A stretch of 64,000 nucleotides of DNA from Hexactinellida sp. DTS-2022 (taxonomy: Eukaryota > Porifera > Hexactinellida). A model generated the notes under the pieces. The model searched no databases. It saw only the letters and a program-made list of their open reading frames with translations, and was not told the DNA's origin. Shown in pieces: positions 23,791 to 36,291 of this stretch. Where the stretch lies: NCBI GenBank assembly GCA_028753945.1, contig JAPNXP010000002.1, forward strand, positions 8,370,001 through 8,434,000. Direction: 5' to 3'. Numbering within the stretch: the first letter of the stretch is position 1; the number at the start of each line of letters is the position of its first letter. The translations under genes were made by a program, and so were the position numbers.

Positions 23791-24517
23791 CAACATAATA
23801 TTACTGTTGACCAAATACCATTTGACAATTCAACCAAGGATATTCAGGATGTAATTGTTAGTCATGTGCACATCCCTACTCCTGTGCTGTCTCCTATAAT
23901 TACATATGACAATGCTAATTCATTCACATTTGCGATGAGACAGTCATTAGCAGCATGCATTAATCTACAGAGAATACCTTTGAGACCGACTAACTATACT
24001 GGGTCTAGAGTCTCAGCTACTGGTTATTATGATTTTATGCGTACAAATGTAAGAGATCGGTTTAATTTCAGGATAGTTTCTGTGACAAGTGATGGGAATT
24101 GTTTCTTTAGAACATTGTCTCATAATTTTCGGTGATGAAAGTGAGCATAATAATATCCGTGGTTCTCTAATTGACACATTTGAACAAAGTCTTTATGTTG
24201 CTGCTTTCTGTGGCATCCAATGCTATAATGCAGTTACTATTCAGCAACACTTGAGTAATATGAAGCGTAATTACTCTTGGGGAACTGTGAAGGAACTTAT
24301 TATGTTTGGAATCTTAGCTGGTATTAATGTTAGTTACATTAATGCTGTTGATACAGACCCTTCTAAGTGGGTTATAACAGATGTGTATACTGAGAATATG
24401 ATAGGTGTACCCAGTAATCAAATATTTTGTGGTAAATCGTTGATTGTGTTATTTCATAGCATCAATTTTTCTGGACCATCTGCTAACCATTATGATGCGG
24501 TATATCGGGTTCATTAG
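23785..24517 (+). pseudogene. OTU cysteine protease remnant, downstream of EEP
   Basis: One frame runs NITVDQIPFDNSTKD to SVTSDGNCFFRTLSH (24088-24126), which has the Asp-Gly-Asn-Cys nucleophile loop. A one-base shift near 24125 moves to the frame IFGDESEHNNIRG through WGTVKELIMFGILAGINV to SANHYDAVYRVH (24478-24514), which supplies the catalytic His. Domain order and spacing are complete for an OTU protease apart from that shift. The frame is continuous upstream into the tail of the EEP remnant, so the two were probably one polyprotein. EEP plus OTU in one protein is known in animal Helitron/Helentron elements; no Rep or helicase segment is in the window, so the source element is inferred. 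Confidence 0.7.
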
Positions 24518-26585
24518 TTTCATTAATATAACTTTGTGTGTTACATGTGACTTGTGTTTCAGAGCGAAGATGAGTATTGATTACACTGCTATACACCTAA
24601 CAAGAGTATATGAAGACTAATGCAGTAGATTGTTATAGGTAATAACAAGCGCATATACAGCTGGCTTGTTTTTAAAGTGTGTAGCATTTCAAGCGTATGA
24701 GAATTGAGCTGTTCACAAGTGTGTAACTTGTACATTGTTTAGATGCGATAAAAATGATTATCCAATATAGTATATGCCAATTGGCTCATGATGAACGATT
24801 TACTCACTGGTTTACTATTGATTACATTTATTTATTGAGAGGGTAATATCGGGGAAAGGTACTGAGGTGTGTTCCAAGTGCACCCACTGATTGTTATCAG
24901 CAGCCCTGAGGGACCGATTTACATTTAGGTTTACAATTATTACAATATAAGTAGATGGTATTACGATAGTTTATTTGTTTAAGCTTATGTATTAAAACTC
25001 GATGATTTGTTTTTTTATACAAATTGAATCTGAGATTTGGGGAGCTATACATTCCATATGAATTACAGTTGCGATGTAACTCCAACTATTCTTGAGCATA
25101 AACAGGCGTGCTTAATACTAGGTCCACATGATAGGTAAACAATTTAAAGAGTTTTCAGGTAGCTAACTTGTTTCCTACTTTTTATATAGTTGATAATTTA
25201 ATTTAATAAAGTAACGAAATGAATTTAATATATAGAAAACAATGAAAAATACCATGAAAGTAATAAATAGAGAATAAGAGATTGAAATAGTAAGAATAAA
25301 AGTAGCGTTTAAATACAATGCATCTTATTGATATCCATTCTTGGAATACTTAATTCACAAGTTTTTTTTCTTTTAGACTGGCCGAATGGGTATTTTGAGC
25401 AACTTTTTTGGCTGAGGTTGGAATTCGGCTTTCAATTGGAGTTGACGTCTCCCACGATTGAGTAAACAAGTCAACCAGGTCACTCCTGTTGACACGGTTG
25501 AAGTATCTATTCAACTGTTGTAAGTTATTCATCCTACATATTTCCTAGAAGTCGTTTGGTAAGTTAAGTTTTAAATTGTCATGAATATAGAAATAACTTA
25601 CTGGATTCATTCTCATTTCTTTCAATATCTTATTTTTTTTCAAAAATAAGAATATTCTCTTGTTCTTAACTGAAGACTGCCCAAGGCTTTTTCTGCAAAA
25701 TAGGATATACTGTAGTTCATTGTAGTAAATATTTATATATTAGTGATTCTAGATCCAAAAAGAGCACAAAAATATCTAACCATGCTACAATTTTTGAAAA
25801 AGATTTCATCAAGGATTTGACAAAAAGTGATGACACATACTTTTTCTTAAAATCAATATAACAGACCTACCATATGAATAAACATTTGTTTCTCAACATG
25901 AACAAATACGACTATGGTGTTACTTATCAGATCTTCAAAGTTTGAACACTTCGGACTCAGGATAAAAAGGTTACGTTGATATTCAAAAAATAGACAAATC
26001 TGTTTAAGATTAACCATGGATTATCAGAAATGGAATTTATTTGAATTATATCTATCACAACTTCTATTTAGTATAATATCTTCTTATAGGTATCCCCTGC
26101 AAAAGAATCTTCGATTCCATGGCTAAATTGAACACCTTTATCTGAGAGCATTTCTATGTCCCAAATACCGAAAATAAATGCTGTCGTGGATACAATTGTA
26201 ATAGTAGAAAACATTGATTTCTAAACAGCTTATAAGATTTTTTTAAAAATAGCTTTTGGAGCTTCATAGGAGGTAACATAGTTATATTAGTATGGATTCA
26301 TACTCTTATCTTATAGACATAGTTTTATTAGGCCTATCTGAACTACTTCAACTATGAGTAAATTACTTACCAGATCGAAATTTTTATTACGATTTTAGAT
26401 TTATTTATTTGTGAATTATTTTGCGATTTTTCCTAATTATTGATGAATTATTGTCCAGAACAAACTATACTCATTCACCCTGAGGGAAGTTTTGAGAAAT
26501 TTAAAAATCGCCTCAGTTATTAGGGATATATATATGTTGGTAATGTTCAGTACAATTTTCAAACCTTTTGTGGCTGAATTGTGAC
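24518..26585. other. Intergenic, no gene recognised
   Basis: Mostly AT-rich. A minus-strand frame at 25350-25532 starts MNNLQQLNRYFNRVNRSD and has a reasonable composition, but no homology is recognised and no splice context could be judged. Nothing else supported. Confidence 0.35.
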
Positions 26586-27240
26586 CCCTAGGATCTACCC
26601 CGTTTTGTCAGGTTGGTCAAATACAATATTCTGAGAAAGAAGCCTTCAAAGTTTATATTTATTATTATTTCCGAAACTTTGGGGAATATATCCCTAATAG
26701 TTTTCGGGTATTGGTTAAAATGGATCAATGATATGACTGGAAAGTTAGAGCTAAGCTCTAGCCACTTTTTAGATTTCAATCATATGGTCACATCACAAAA
26801 ATGACACCACCATATATGGGCATGGGAATTTATAGAATTGTAGCCTTTTGGATAATGGTCTCATTTGTTCTTCCAATGATTTTGTAATGGGATATTGATG
26901 TGATTAGATGGTTAGACCTAAGCACTAGCGTATATACTTTAGAAGATAGGAAATTTGCTGCGTCATCAAAAATGGGCACATTACATGCCCATATATGGAT
27001 CATTTTGAAAACGGTGAGTGTTAGGGTCACGAAATGTGTTATTGACGGATAGGAAGTCGGGTATTGCGAGTATTTTGAGACGTTATTTTAGATTCAAGCA
27101 CCTCGGGTGTTTGAGGAAGAAAATGGACAAGAATAGGTACCCTCGATTGGGATTATAGGCCATAAAGTTTCAAATTTTGATTTTTTCATTATTTTTTTTG
27201 ATCAATTGTTGATTATCTTTGTCAGACAAAACATGGAAAA
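26586..27240 (-). repeat. CArG-bearing repeat module, inverted
   Basis: The reverse complement of the module at 15600-16110 and 38870-39300. CCATATATGG occurs exactly at 26810-26819 and 26989-26998, and the AGAGCTAAGCTCTAG near-palindrome lies at about 26747. Bounded on the right by TTGTTGATTATC...TTTGATCAATTG phrases also seen near 15560 and 38810. Confidence 0.75.
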
Positions 27241-28226
27241 AGTTATGTTGACACCAATCTTTCGAAATTGGAGAATATTCAACGGGCATTCGATGCAAAC
27301 GGTGAAATCCAATCTACCGCTAAGCAAATAGGTCATATCTCTCAAAATAAAAATGAAAAAGAGTCAAAACATATGGAAATTATATATTTTGTACGTCTCT
27401 ACTGTTTGGCAAAATAAAAAAAATTCGAGATAATTTCATTTTCAAAATATCATTGACAAATTTTCATACAGGGGATACCCTTATGGCTATTTCAACAGTG
27501 AAATTTTAAATAATCCTATATACAAAAGCTAGTGGCAGGCAAGTAGAGCATTTCACTTTTCTGCTACGTCATCAACACAAATTTTGAAAATTTCTTTTTT
27601 ATTTATTGAAATCGATAGAGTATACAAAATCATCTCTAAATCCGTATTTCCCCGAAATTTGAATGATTTTATCGACCACTTTTCCAAATGTCACGTTTTG
27701 AGGATCTGGGCAGTGTACGGTTAATGTAGCTTGTTTGTTGTTTCGTAGGCTTTACTTGGGTTACACCTGGATTTTGGTTCACCAAATAATTGGGACAAAG
27801 TTAATTTAGTACTATATACAATCATATTATAATAGTTTTATATTAGATAAATAGTAGGATAAATAGACTTACAATAAAGTTGCTTATCGTTTTTATATAA
27901 TATTTGCTAGCCATAATATATGTAGAGTTACTTGTGAGTTCAAATTTGTAGAGAGGAGTTCTTGCAATAGTATAATAGTATAATATTTCCCATATGTGGG
28001 TGGCCCTTTTATAGTTGCTAATAGCTCAAATTATTTACGTTAAACACTGATTTGATTCAATAGTATTTGTTTAGATTCAATGCCATTGAATGTAACAGAA
28101 TACAATTTGAAAATGACTTGTGTTCTCTATGTCACTTTCAACTGTGGGTTTTCATCTGGTTTAGCACTTTAGTTATAAACTTCAACTCTATAGCTCGTAT
28201 ATTTATGACGGGTTACAATATGACAT
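27241..28226. other. No gene recognised
   Basis: AT-rich sequence; short frames only. No inverted termini found. Confidence 0.35.
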
Positions 28227-28230
28227 TTAA

Positions 28231-30212
28231 GGTTAAATTACGGCAGATTCACCCAAAAAACACATGAATTTAGTTTTGAAGGTGGGAGTTTGAATTTCAC
28301 ATATATGATGGAAGAGATTATAGCTATATCGAAACTGAAAACGAAATCTAATTATCTTCTATAAATTCGAAATTATTGGGCTTGCAGTATTATGCTAATA
28401 CAAAAGTCCCATAGGGGGATTTTTTCAGACTCCACCTGATAAGTGTGTAGTTTGCAAGATCATTATTTGCTAAAGACCTGTACTGTGTGATCTATCAGAA
28501 AGATCATCGTTATGGGCGGTTGGTGAGTGGTTTAGAATTTTGATAAGATCTAAATAAAAAATATTGCGACCTTTTGAAACCAAAAAATGAATAAAAAGGT
28601 CATCTTTTCATGCGAAATTTGATAAAATGCTTGATAAAAAAAATTCCAAGTCATAATTCAAAAATGTAAACCGTCTACCTACTCCGTACGCTTATAATCT
28701 TTAAATATTGATTCTGATGACAAACATTGATAATTGCATTGCCAAATTACCGCATAATATCGACCACCACTTTTGGAAATCGCCCTATGGGAGATTTGTA
28801 TTAGCCAAATTTTGAAACCGACAAAAAATAAAAAGTATAATAGATAGGGACATTTTCTTTTTGGTTTATTGATTTGTATCGTATAGGTATATATTTCTCA
28901 CAATTACAGATTAATACAAGAACTTTCATTCACGTGGGGTAATTTAAGGATGCTTAGGGTGAAAAATGTATTAGCGGTATGGGTGGTTTTAGCGTCTTTG
29001 TGGATATTGAAGTGTAATTCTCCAATCTGCTCTGTAATTGCATAACTAAGCATAAAATGTATACAGCATGTCTAAGTCCAAACTATTTTTCGAGTAGCAT
29101 TAAATTCTTTAGGAAATGCCTCCCCATAGGGGTAATACTGTTTTATTAGATTTCACTGAATTAAATATTATAAAGTATATTCTCTATAGCTCCAAAAATT
29201 TGTATGATTGATCAGTACTATTAGCACTACATTTGCTTAGCTCACCAGACTCCTATCCCAAGTTTAACCAATTCTTAACTTACGAAACCCAAAATTCGTC
29301 AAAAAAGAGGCCAGAAAGTGGTATTTTTGCTCCTTGCTTGGTCTCTACTCAGACACTAATCTCTAGTTCGCTTCAATGAGCTTGCAAAATGATCTTTATA
29401 CTATTAAGAACTATACCTGAATTTTTGAAAGCAATCCCTTATGAACTTTATTAGATAAAATTCGGGATATGTCATGAAAACAATAATTGAGTAATTGAAG
29501 GAAAAGTTTTTTTAATGGGAAATGCACTTGTACTATTAAATTTGTCCGTATTATAACCGGATTTAGTTTCAATATACTAGATAATTTTCATACTATATAC
29601 TAAATATGTATTGAAACATCATAGTAAACAAACGACTTGATTAAATCAAATTCTGTGCAAGTTTCTGGCATTCTAATGGAGTCCGCTTTCTTTTGGGACA
29701 TCATTTTCAGCGATTAAATCATTGCAAACGTAGTGATTAATGCTCTAATATGTATAATATGTCTACACTAGTTGGGATACAGTATGAATATACTAATATA
29801 TATGACAATTGAGTTGAATTATATAATATAGTAAATTAATCTGTTGGTGATGTATAAAAAAATACAAAAAATATGCAGATCAGAATTTCTAGCCCATTAT
29901 CAACTGGTTTTGGCAATTTATGTAATCACTGAGATATTTGCGCATATAAATGTTAGTTTATATACATAAAGTATATAAGTGCACGATATTGTACTTATAA
30001 AACCAAGGAATGTCAATTGAGATAATAAAAAAAGCTACATCATCAATAATGACAAGAACAAATTGACATTTTGAATACTTTGCAGAATATTTTTTTTTAA
30101 AATTTCACTTCTCACATAATTTTATGATACATTAGATTCATTTCACAGTATAAAATCAGATTTCAATTTTGTAACAAAAAACACTAAAATTTCACCCTGA
30201 GCATCCTTAACC
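28231..30212. mobile_element. Family H TTAA MITE, copy H3, split by B2
   Basis: Left end GGTTAAATTACGGC after TTAA (28227-28230). The right terminus is cut by element B2 at the TTAA inside ...GGGGTAATTTAACC; the last CC and the outer TTAA reappear at 30211-30216. Without B2 the length is 719 bp, matching H1 (720) and H2 (718). Confidence 0.9.
28948..30206. mobile_element. Family B TTAA element (B2), 1259 bp
   Basis: Termini GGATGCTTAGGGTGAAA and TTTCACCCTGAGCATCC, TTAA on both sides, inserted into the H3 terminus. The interior provides uninterrupted sequence for two insertions into copy B3: the family C site (29047-29060) and the pogo site (29410-29416). Confidence 0.9.
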
Positions 30213-30229
30213 TTAATACATTACTTTCG

Positions 30230-30720
30230 CGCTTCGCTTGCTAGGTCGCTTCACGGCTGAACAACCACAACTGCAAGATTACATTGCGTATCAACAACGT
30301 TTTTTGGAAAAGATTATCCTAAGCGATGTATCAAATAAGAAAATAATTAAATTGGAAAAACGAAATATAACTTCTACAAATGAAACTGCAACATTTTAAT
30401 TCGAATTCTAACAAAAAGAACGCGGACTGTGTTTTCAAGATAAAGAAACTGACGAAATATAATATATTGTTGAAAGAAAAACTCGATCATTTACTAATGA
30501 AAAATTCAGTAATTGAATAAGCATCTCAAAGACTAGAGAATGGTAAATATGCATCTAACCTAAATACGATGAAGGTTCAGCAGATAATTATGCGAATACT
30601 AGGGAAGAAGATTTGCATACATTACATGAAGATGACAACGGCCAAAAGAAGACCTAGACGTTCGAGAAGTATATGCAGATGCAGAAATAGACGAATTATT
30701 ATAAACATATTATTAATAGT
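30230..30720 (+). pseudogene. Unidentified coding remnant
   Basis: A plus-strand frame reads LLGRFTAEQPQLQDYIAYQ with further FLEKIILSDVSNKK before a stop near 30400. Later Glu/Asp/Lys-rich pieces (YDEGSADNYANTREED) appear in another frame. The composition is protein-like and distinct from neighbouring MITEs, but I cannot name the family. Confidence 0.3.
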
Positions 30721-31430
30721 TTTTATTTAGTTATTTAGTTATTTTTAAAATCAATAGAACAAACATATTATGTATTCTTATTTTGCACTATCTTATTAAA
30801 ACAGTAGCATCCTTAGTTCTTTCAACGTTTAAAGAACTCTTATTACGTCTGTTTTGACGGAACTGGACCCCCCTACAGATTTGGACCGGGGGGAATCCAT
30901 TTCCGTCAAATATGTAAAATATAGATAGTGTTTGACGGATTTGGACCGCCCCTTTACAGATTTGGGGCCCCCTTTAATTTGATAATCAAGTCATCATTAT
31001 TGAGCCTTTACTTCCTGTTTGTCATCATACATACTTACCTCCCAACTCTCGCTCTCTTGATATTACTCTTATTTGAACATTTCTGTAAATTTGTGTCATT
31101 TATCAATACATGACAACAAAGATATACTGAGCAATAAAGTTTACAATTGTGTATATCTGTGAAACTCAGGCCCCTTGATTAGAGCCAATTCAAAAAATTG
31201 GAGAAATTAATGAAGATTGCAATAAAATAATATATGGAATTTGTTGACTTTACTCAACTAAAATATATAACTAATAGTTAATTTATTATCAATATATAAT
31301 GAATGAATGGCATGTAACTCAAGATGGTTTATGATAGAAACAAACTTCAAATTTATCTACCGTTCCTTGTGACTCGGACCAAATAACAAATGCTTCTTCA
31401 CACCTTGGGCGTTGATGACTTGTCGAAAAA
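30721..31430. other. No gene; repeated GGATTTGGACC motif
   Basis: Between 30850 and 30970 the phrases GATTTGGACC and TTTGACGGA each recur in both orientations next to C- and G-runs, suggesting a small decayed inverted-repeat element. The rest is AT-rich. Confidence 0.35.
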
Positions 31431-31433
31431 TAA

Positions 31434-31545
31434 TCCAAAATTGCAGCCTGCGGCGACAGCATGTTCCTTTGGAGGCACTATCAATAAACAACACAAAATA
31501 TAGTGCCACCAAAGGAACATGCGTCGGCACAGGCTGCAATTTGGA
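31434..31545. repeat. Foldback element, copy 1
   Basis: TCCAAAATTGCAGCCTG...TTTGGAGGCACTAT is followed after a short loop by ATAGTGCCACCAAAGG...CAGGCTGCAATTTGGA, giving a long hairpin. A second copy lies at 34423-34537 with similar left flank (GATGACTTG-CGAAAAA). Confidence 0.7.
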
Positions 31546-31729
31546 TTTTTTTTAAACTAACCTCTACCATTCATTCTTTGGCAGCTGTAGCACTTTAAGG
31601 TCACCGTTCGACCTCAAAATTTGAATGATTGGACGAATTTTGTAATTTGACAGTCGAAGTCGAACTACAAAGGTATAGAAATCTGAAAGTTTGCATGGTA
31701 GAGTTTAGTTTGAATAATCCTCAGAAATT

Positions 31730-31935
31730 ACATATGTCCTCTGTAGTTTAGACTTGGCTTCAACCAATTTGAACCAAATTTGCAATATTTGAACCTAAAC
31801 AAAATTATTTTTATTTGAAAATTTACCTTTGCATGATGATACACACATTCCTGAGTTCTAAAATGGTCGCTACAGCAAAAGTAGAGGTCAGATTCAGCTG
31901 AAAATTTCAGTGTAGCTCTATTTTCCTGGGTACAA
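31730..31935. repeat. Family J-related repeat fragment
   Basis: Matches 44727-44910 in the same orientation (CATGATGATACACACATTCC, AGCAAAAGTAGAG and flanking phrases). The ORF reading across it is not conserved between copies. Confidence 0.6.
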
Positions 31936-32846
31936 TCCGGGAACATTCTAAACTCAATTTCGATCCTGAGTATAGTGGTCCCTTTATTAGTTTAACACCT
32001 CCATATAAATGTAAATTAAAAATCTTGATATTTTATTATACTTTAAATATCGTAACATTTAATTAGCAGTTTTGATTAAGATTATTAGATGTTTCAACAA
32101 GGCTATTTTGATAAATTAATATGTCAATTAAAATATAAAAGGGAAATTTTTTAATTCAGATTTTTAGGGAGGTGACAAACTCTTCAACTATATAATTAGC
32201 TAATTAAATATATAATTCTGATCATTAAGTTAAGATACAATTACAAATTTACAATATACAAGTTCTGATTGCAGATTTGAATTCCACATGGTCGATTACT
32301 CTAAGTCTAAGTACATAATTTCAAACCAATACGATTATTTTCTACGGAAATACAGCACATTTTATTAGTGCTACTTGTGCCAGAATTGGCACCTGGTAGA
32401 GACACTTATACCAAATAATGTATATTTGCTAAAATGACTTGAGATCAAAACTATCCCCACAAATTATGATAATTATTATTAATTCTAATACGAATGTTCC
32501 TTAATGAGAGGTCAATCTGAATGGTTAAGTGACATTTGGGACACAAAAGTGTGTTCCCTGTTCACTGTAGGGAGGTGTTCCTTAATGGGAGGTAGGTATC
32601 AATGTTAAAGCATAGTAGAAAATCGGGACTAGAGAAAAGTGTCCCCTAAGCAGAGTTGTTCCTTAATCGGAGGTGTTCCCTAATGGAGGTTTTACTGTAT
32701 ATTTAAAAATCATCGATAATGCCCTGAAAGATCATTTCGTTAATTTTGCATGTACATTACACATGTAGCACTGCATTTTTAAGTACATGCACAATATACG
32801 CATTTAATGTATATAATTTAAGGTTAGAGCATGGTAGATGTTCCAA
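31936..32846. other. Old repeats, no gene
   Basis: 32270-32410 resembles family G (TTTTCTACGGAAATACAGC; CACATGGTCGATTAC). 32500-32700 holds four variants of a GTTCC-TTAAT-GGAGGT phrase. No supported frame. Confidence 0.4.
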
Positions 32847-33047
32847 TTAATTGAGTAGTAAACGTACGTCCCAAGTATTCATATTTCGAGGTTTTTTGGT
32901 TGCAATATTGTTCATTCCCTTGAGCAGGCGTGATATTAACGTATCTTTGCCTATTTGTGAACCCAATGTGACTTCTAGTATTGTTCCAATAGCAGAACGA
33001 AAGGTAGATGCCCTACTAGTGGAATTTTGCGCCTCAAATGAGGTCAT
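32847..33047 (-). pseudogene. Tyrosine recombinase, N-terminal part, inverted
   Basis: The minus strand reads STFRSAIGTILEVTLG, then DTLISRLLKGMNN and NTWDVRLLLN, the segment that normally precedes the catalytic domain of DIRS/Ngaro-type tyrosine recombinases. Its C-terminal end lies at 32847 and its N-terminal end at 33047, so it points away from the catalytic part on the opposite strand (33048-33657). Flipping this block in place would restore the normal order. I infer a small in-place inversion of about 200 bp. Confidence 0.6.
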
Positions 33048-33657
33048 AAGAAACGATAATAAGTCGTTAAAAACCTATCCCAAAAAAACATGACACTCCT
33101 TTCCCTAACAACAGCCTCCAGATGCTCAGAGCTAACTGCTTTGGACACCTCTCACATGGAGATATATGCATATAAAATTATCTGCCACATATCTCGAAAC
33201 AAAACATGGAAGCAAAAATCAATGAAACCGGTATACATCCATGCCTTTCCAGACAATCCTAGCATTTGTCTCGTTACCACACTCAACTTGTATCTGTCTC
33301 GAAAAGAAGGATTAAGAAAAAACATCACCCTTCTAATTGCTGTAGTCAAACCTTACAAACCTATATCCCCAACCACGTTGGTGATGTGGATAAAGGAGGC
33401 CCTCAGTCTTGCAGGAATCGATACTAGCGTATACAAGGCAGCATTCTACGAGATCAGCCTCCACCTCTATAGCCGCTATGGCCGGAATACCAACTAACAC
33501 AATATTGAAAGTGGCAGAGTCGTCCAACGCTCAAACCTTCCAAAGATACTACAAGAGAAGTACAGGGGATGAGGATGCGACAACTCGATCTGATGCAGCT
33601 CATGCATTTGCATCAGCTATCCTCACAAATAAACTCCCTAGCGATACTATAGAATAG
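33048..33657 (+). pseudogene. Tyrosine recombinase catalytic domain remnant (DIRS/Ngaro/Crypton-like)
   Basis: Starts NDNKSLKTYPKKTMTLLSLTTASRCSEL (quoted in pieces: the first catalytic Arg lies in TASRCSEL at about 33114-33137), continues to ALSLAGIDTSVYKA, shifts frame at about 33443, then reads HSTRSASTSIAAMAGIPTN (His-x-x-Arg of the active site) and FQRYYKRSTGDED (catalytic Tyr, about 33539-33577). Such recombinases insert circular DNA by site-specific recombination. No reverse transcriptase or terminal repeat is visible nearby, so the class of element is uncertain. Broken by the frameshift and the upstream inversion. Confidence 0.7.
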
Positions 33658-34422
33658 TAGTGTCGCAATATTGCTACTTAACTAGCTGACTAGTTAAGCT
33701 TATTAACGAATTTCTCCCATTTAGGCAAATTCCACTTTATGTAGAACTAAGTGTAGCAATTTAGCCAAGACATGAATTTATCCCGTTTCATGCAACAAGC
33801 CCTATTTCCGTTAAACGGGCCATTTAAACTATATTATTGTCTGGTTACGCCATTTGTCGAGTCGAATTCCAAAAAAATATCGATGCTTCCAATTTGATTA
33901 TTAGGGATTATCGAGTGTGCGGAATTGAAATTTGATAACCAAATTAATTAATTAATTATTTATGACAAATAATTTAATTTAATAATTTTAGGTTGACATT
34001 GAAATTGGTGTTATATTATAAATAATATTTATTAATATTTATAATAATTAATTAATTACCACAAATTTCAGAGATTATACAAAATAGAAACAAATTTCAA
34101 ATTTATCAATTGATCCTTATGCCACATAACACCTTTACAAATGGGTCGTGACACCTTGAGGTGATGATGACATCGTCTAAAAAAATATTTTTACAATTTG
34201 TGAATTAAATAATTTGCATGGGTTGTTTGGAGTTGGCTTGAAAACCCAACACGCACCTAAAAAATGCTGACTCAGCACATATTATATTCTACTTAAACTT
34301 GAATATCTCTCAATGAAGTGAGCTAAATAAAAACTTCCACCACTCTAAGGGTCGTAGCCTTCTGAAACACCTTTCATAAATCATTTAACACTTTTATAGT
34401 CATGATGACTTGGCGAAAAAAA
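33658..34422. other. AT-rich intergenic, no gene
   Basis: Dominated by TTAATTAATTATTTAT-like sequence at 33940-34060. No frame or inverted termini supported. Confidence 0.4.
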
Positions 34423-34537
34423 TCCAAAATTGCATCCTGCGCCGACATCTTGATCTCTTAGAGGCACTATTAATAAACCACCTACAAAATATAGTGCCAC
34501 CAAAGGAGCATGCGTCGGCACAGGCTGCAATTTTGGA
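34423..34537. repeat. Foldback element, copy 2
   Basis: The same hairpin as 31434-31545: TCCAAAATTGCATCCTGC... and ...CAGGCTGCAATTTTGGA, with the central AGGCACTAT/ATAGTGCCACC pair. Confidence 0.7.
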
Positions 34538-35196
34538 CTTTTCATTATAATAGGAAGAGAGCTCTCTTGATAAATGATATAATAACACTGTACAACACAC
34601 ACAAAAATACGAGATAACGACAATGTATTTTATGGTAATTTGGATATGCTGATCACATATCCGCAATCCGTTTGGGCCTTATCACATTACATTTTTAAGA
34701 ATAAACAATACTAGAATTTTCTTAATTATATAAATAAAATCGACATTTTGACCGAAATTGAGAAATCTAAGTTGATCTAAAATTATTAAAATTCGAAAGG
34801 TGTTTGATTTGTGAGGAGTAAAGGTGTATACGTTCATATATTACTACATGATTACAATAAAAAAAATCTTTCCTAGGTAGTAATATGCAAAATTGAGATG
34901 TTGAAAAGTACTGTGCTCATGCTCCTATTTAAATCGGAGTATAGTTACTTGACTAGATTACTCGGATGTTGTTATGGAATTAGCTTATATTAAAGAGATC
35001 ATTATTTGCCTCGTTTAGTTACTAGGACAATGCAATGGAATTATTGGTGTGGTACGAATAAGGAAAAGTACTATTAACATTCGCCTAATGTTATTACTAA
35101 GCAACATCGTTTAAGAAAAGGATAGATTACATACATACCAACCTGAAACACGGACAAATCGGGACGGAAGTTGTATTTAATAGGATATTTGGATAT
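34538..35196. other. No gene recognised
   Basis: AT-rich sequence; minus-strand frames crossing 34381-34666 read through the foldback element and are not genes. Confidence 0.35.
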
Positions 35197-35200
35197 TTAA

Positions 35201-35898
35201 GGTTCAGGTATCCTCTAGAGTACCTCTACCATAAGTATTTACCCGAATTAATTAATTTTTTTACAGCGGAATTACTTCATCCTCAGGATGCCAAAAATAC
35301 AATAATATTGGCAAATAAACTAATAGAGGAAAAAACTTTTTTTAAATTTTACCATTTTTGCGGATAGATCAATCAGAAAAGATAAACAATACCAAGAATA
35401 TTATTGATAAAATGTGTTTAGCTGGATGTAATATAACTTTTGAGTACAGGAATTGTGAATATCTACATTTTTCTGGATTTCAAATACTATTATGTGATGT
35501 CGATTTTCAAATGAAGATTTCCCTTATCCAAAATCCAAAAAACAGATGAACCATTCATATTAGCGTAAATCGCAGCACTGAAAAGTTGTATCTTTACGAG
35601 ATCTCTCCGAAACCGCTGAGTTTTTTATTCTACGACCAAAATTGACAAAATGACTTCTTCCGCAATTCTGAAAATGTTAGTTTTGAGATAGCGGCTTTTG
35701 AAAAAAAAATTTACAGCAATTATTCCTAAATTGAGGTGACCAAAGTGTGTCAAACTGGAAAAATAATAGGAATCTTTCTTACAAATGTCTTGAGAGTACT
35801 CATTGGTATCAATACAATCCCAAAATGCAATAAAAGAGAAATAGACAATGATTTGGATTTTATCTAAATATTCGAAATTTGTAGAGTATACCTGAACC
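35201..35898. mobile_element. Family F TTAA MITE, copy F3 (698 bp)
   Basis: GGTTCAGGTATCCTCTAG on the left and TAGAGTATACCTGAACC on the right, TTAA on both sides (35197-35200, 35899-35902). Inverted relative to copy F4, about 390 bp away. Confidence 0.9.
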
Positions 35899-36291
35899 TT
35901 AACAGGACATAGCATATTAGTATTAGACCTCACTGCCAAAAATGGGGACAGTTGGCAAGTATTTGATTAGCATATTTTTGCTTTCCTTTGATAGCTTTTT
36001 AGATTTTATTGCATGTCTGGACGTGGTTGTAAGAATTTACCATAAAGAAGAACCAACGAGATATTACTGAAATCATTAATAAGTTCTACAGTTTGTATTT
36101 TGGATGTAGGCTCGTTGACCAGGAAAAAAATGGCCGCCACACATTAGTTGCATGAAATGTGCCTCTTGTCTAACACAGTGGTTCAACCGAACAGGTCCTG
36201 GCTTTAGTTTCGGAGTGGCAATGATATGGCGTGAACAACGATATCATTCAACTGATTGCTACTTTTGCATTTCTTCGGTTGAAGGATTTAA

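Noticed and set aside
27468-27490. Family D terminus (GGGGATACCCTTATGG)
   Set aside because: The GGGATACCC core is close to palindromic and the following bases do not match the terminus in the required orientation; no partner end.
32851-33093. Plus-strand 80-residue frame
   Set aside because: Antisense to the inverted recombinase segment, which carries the recognisable motifs; only its last dozen residues belong to the catalytic part.
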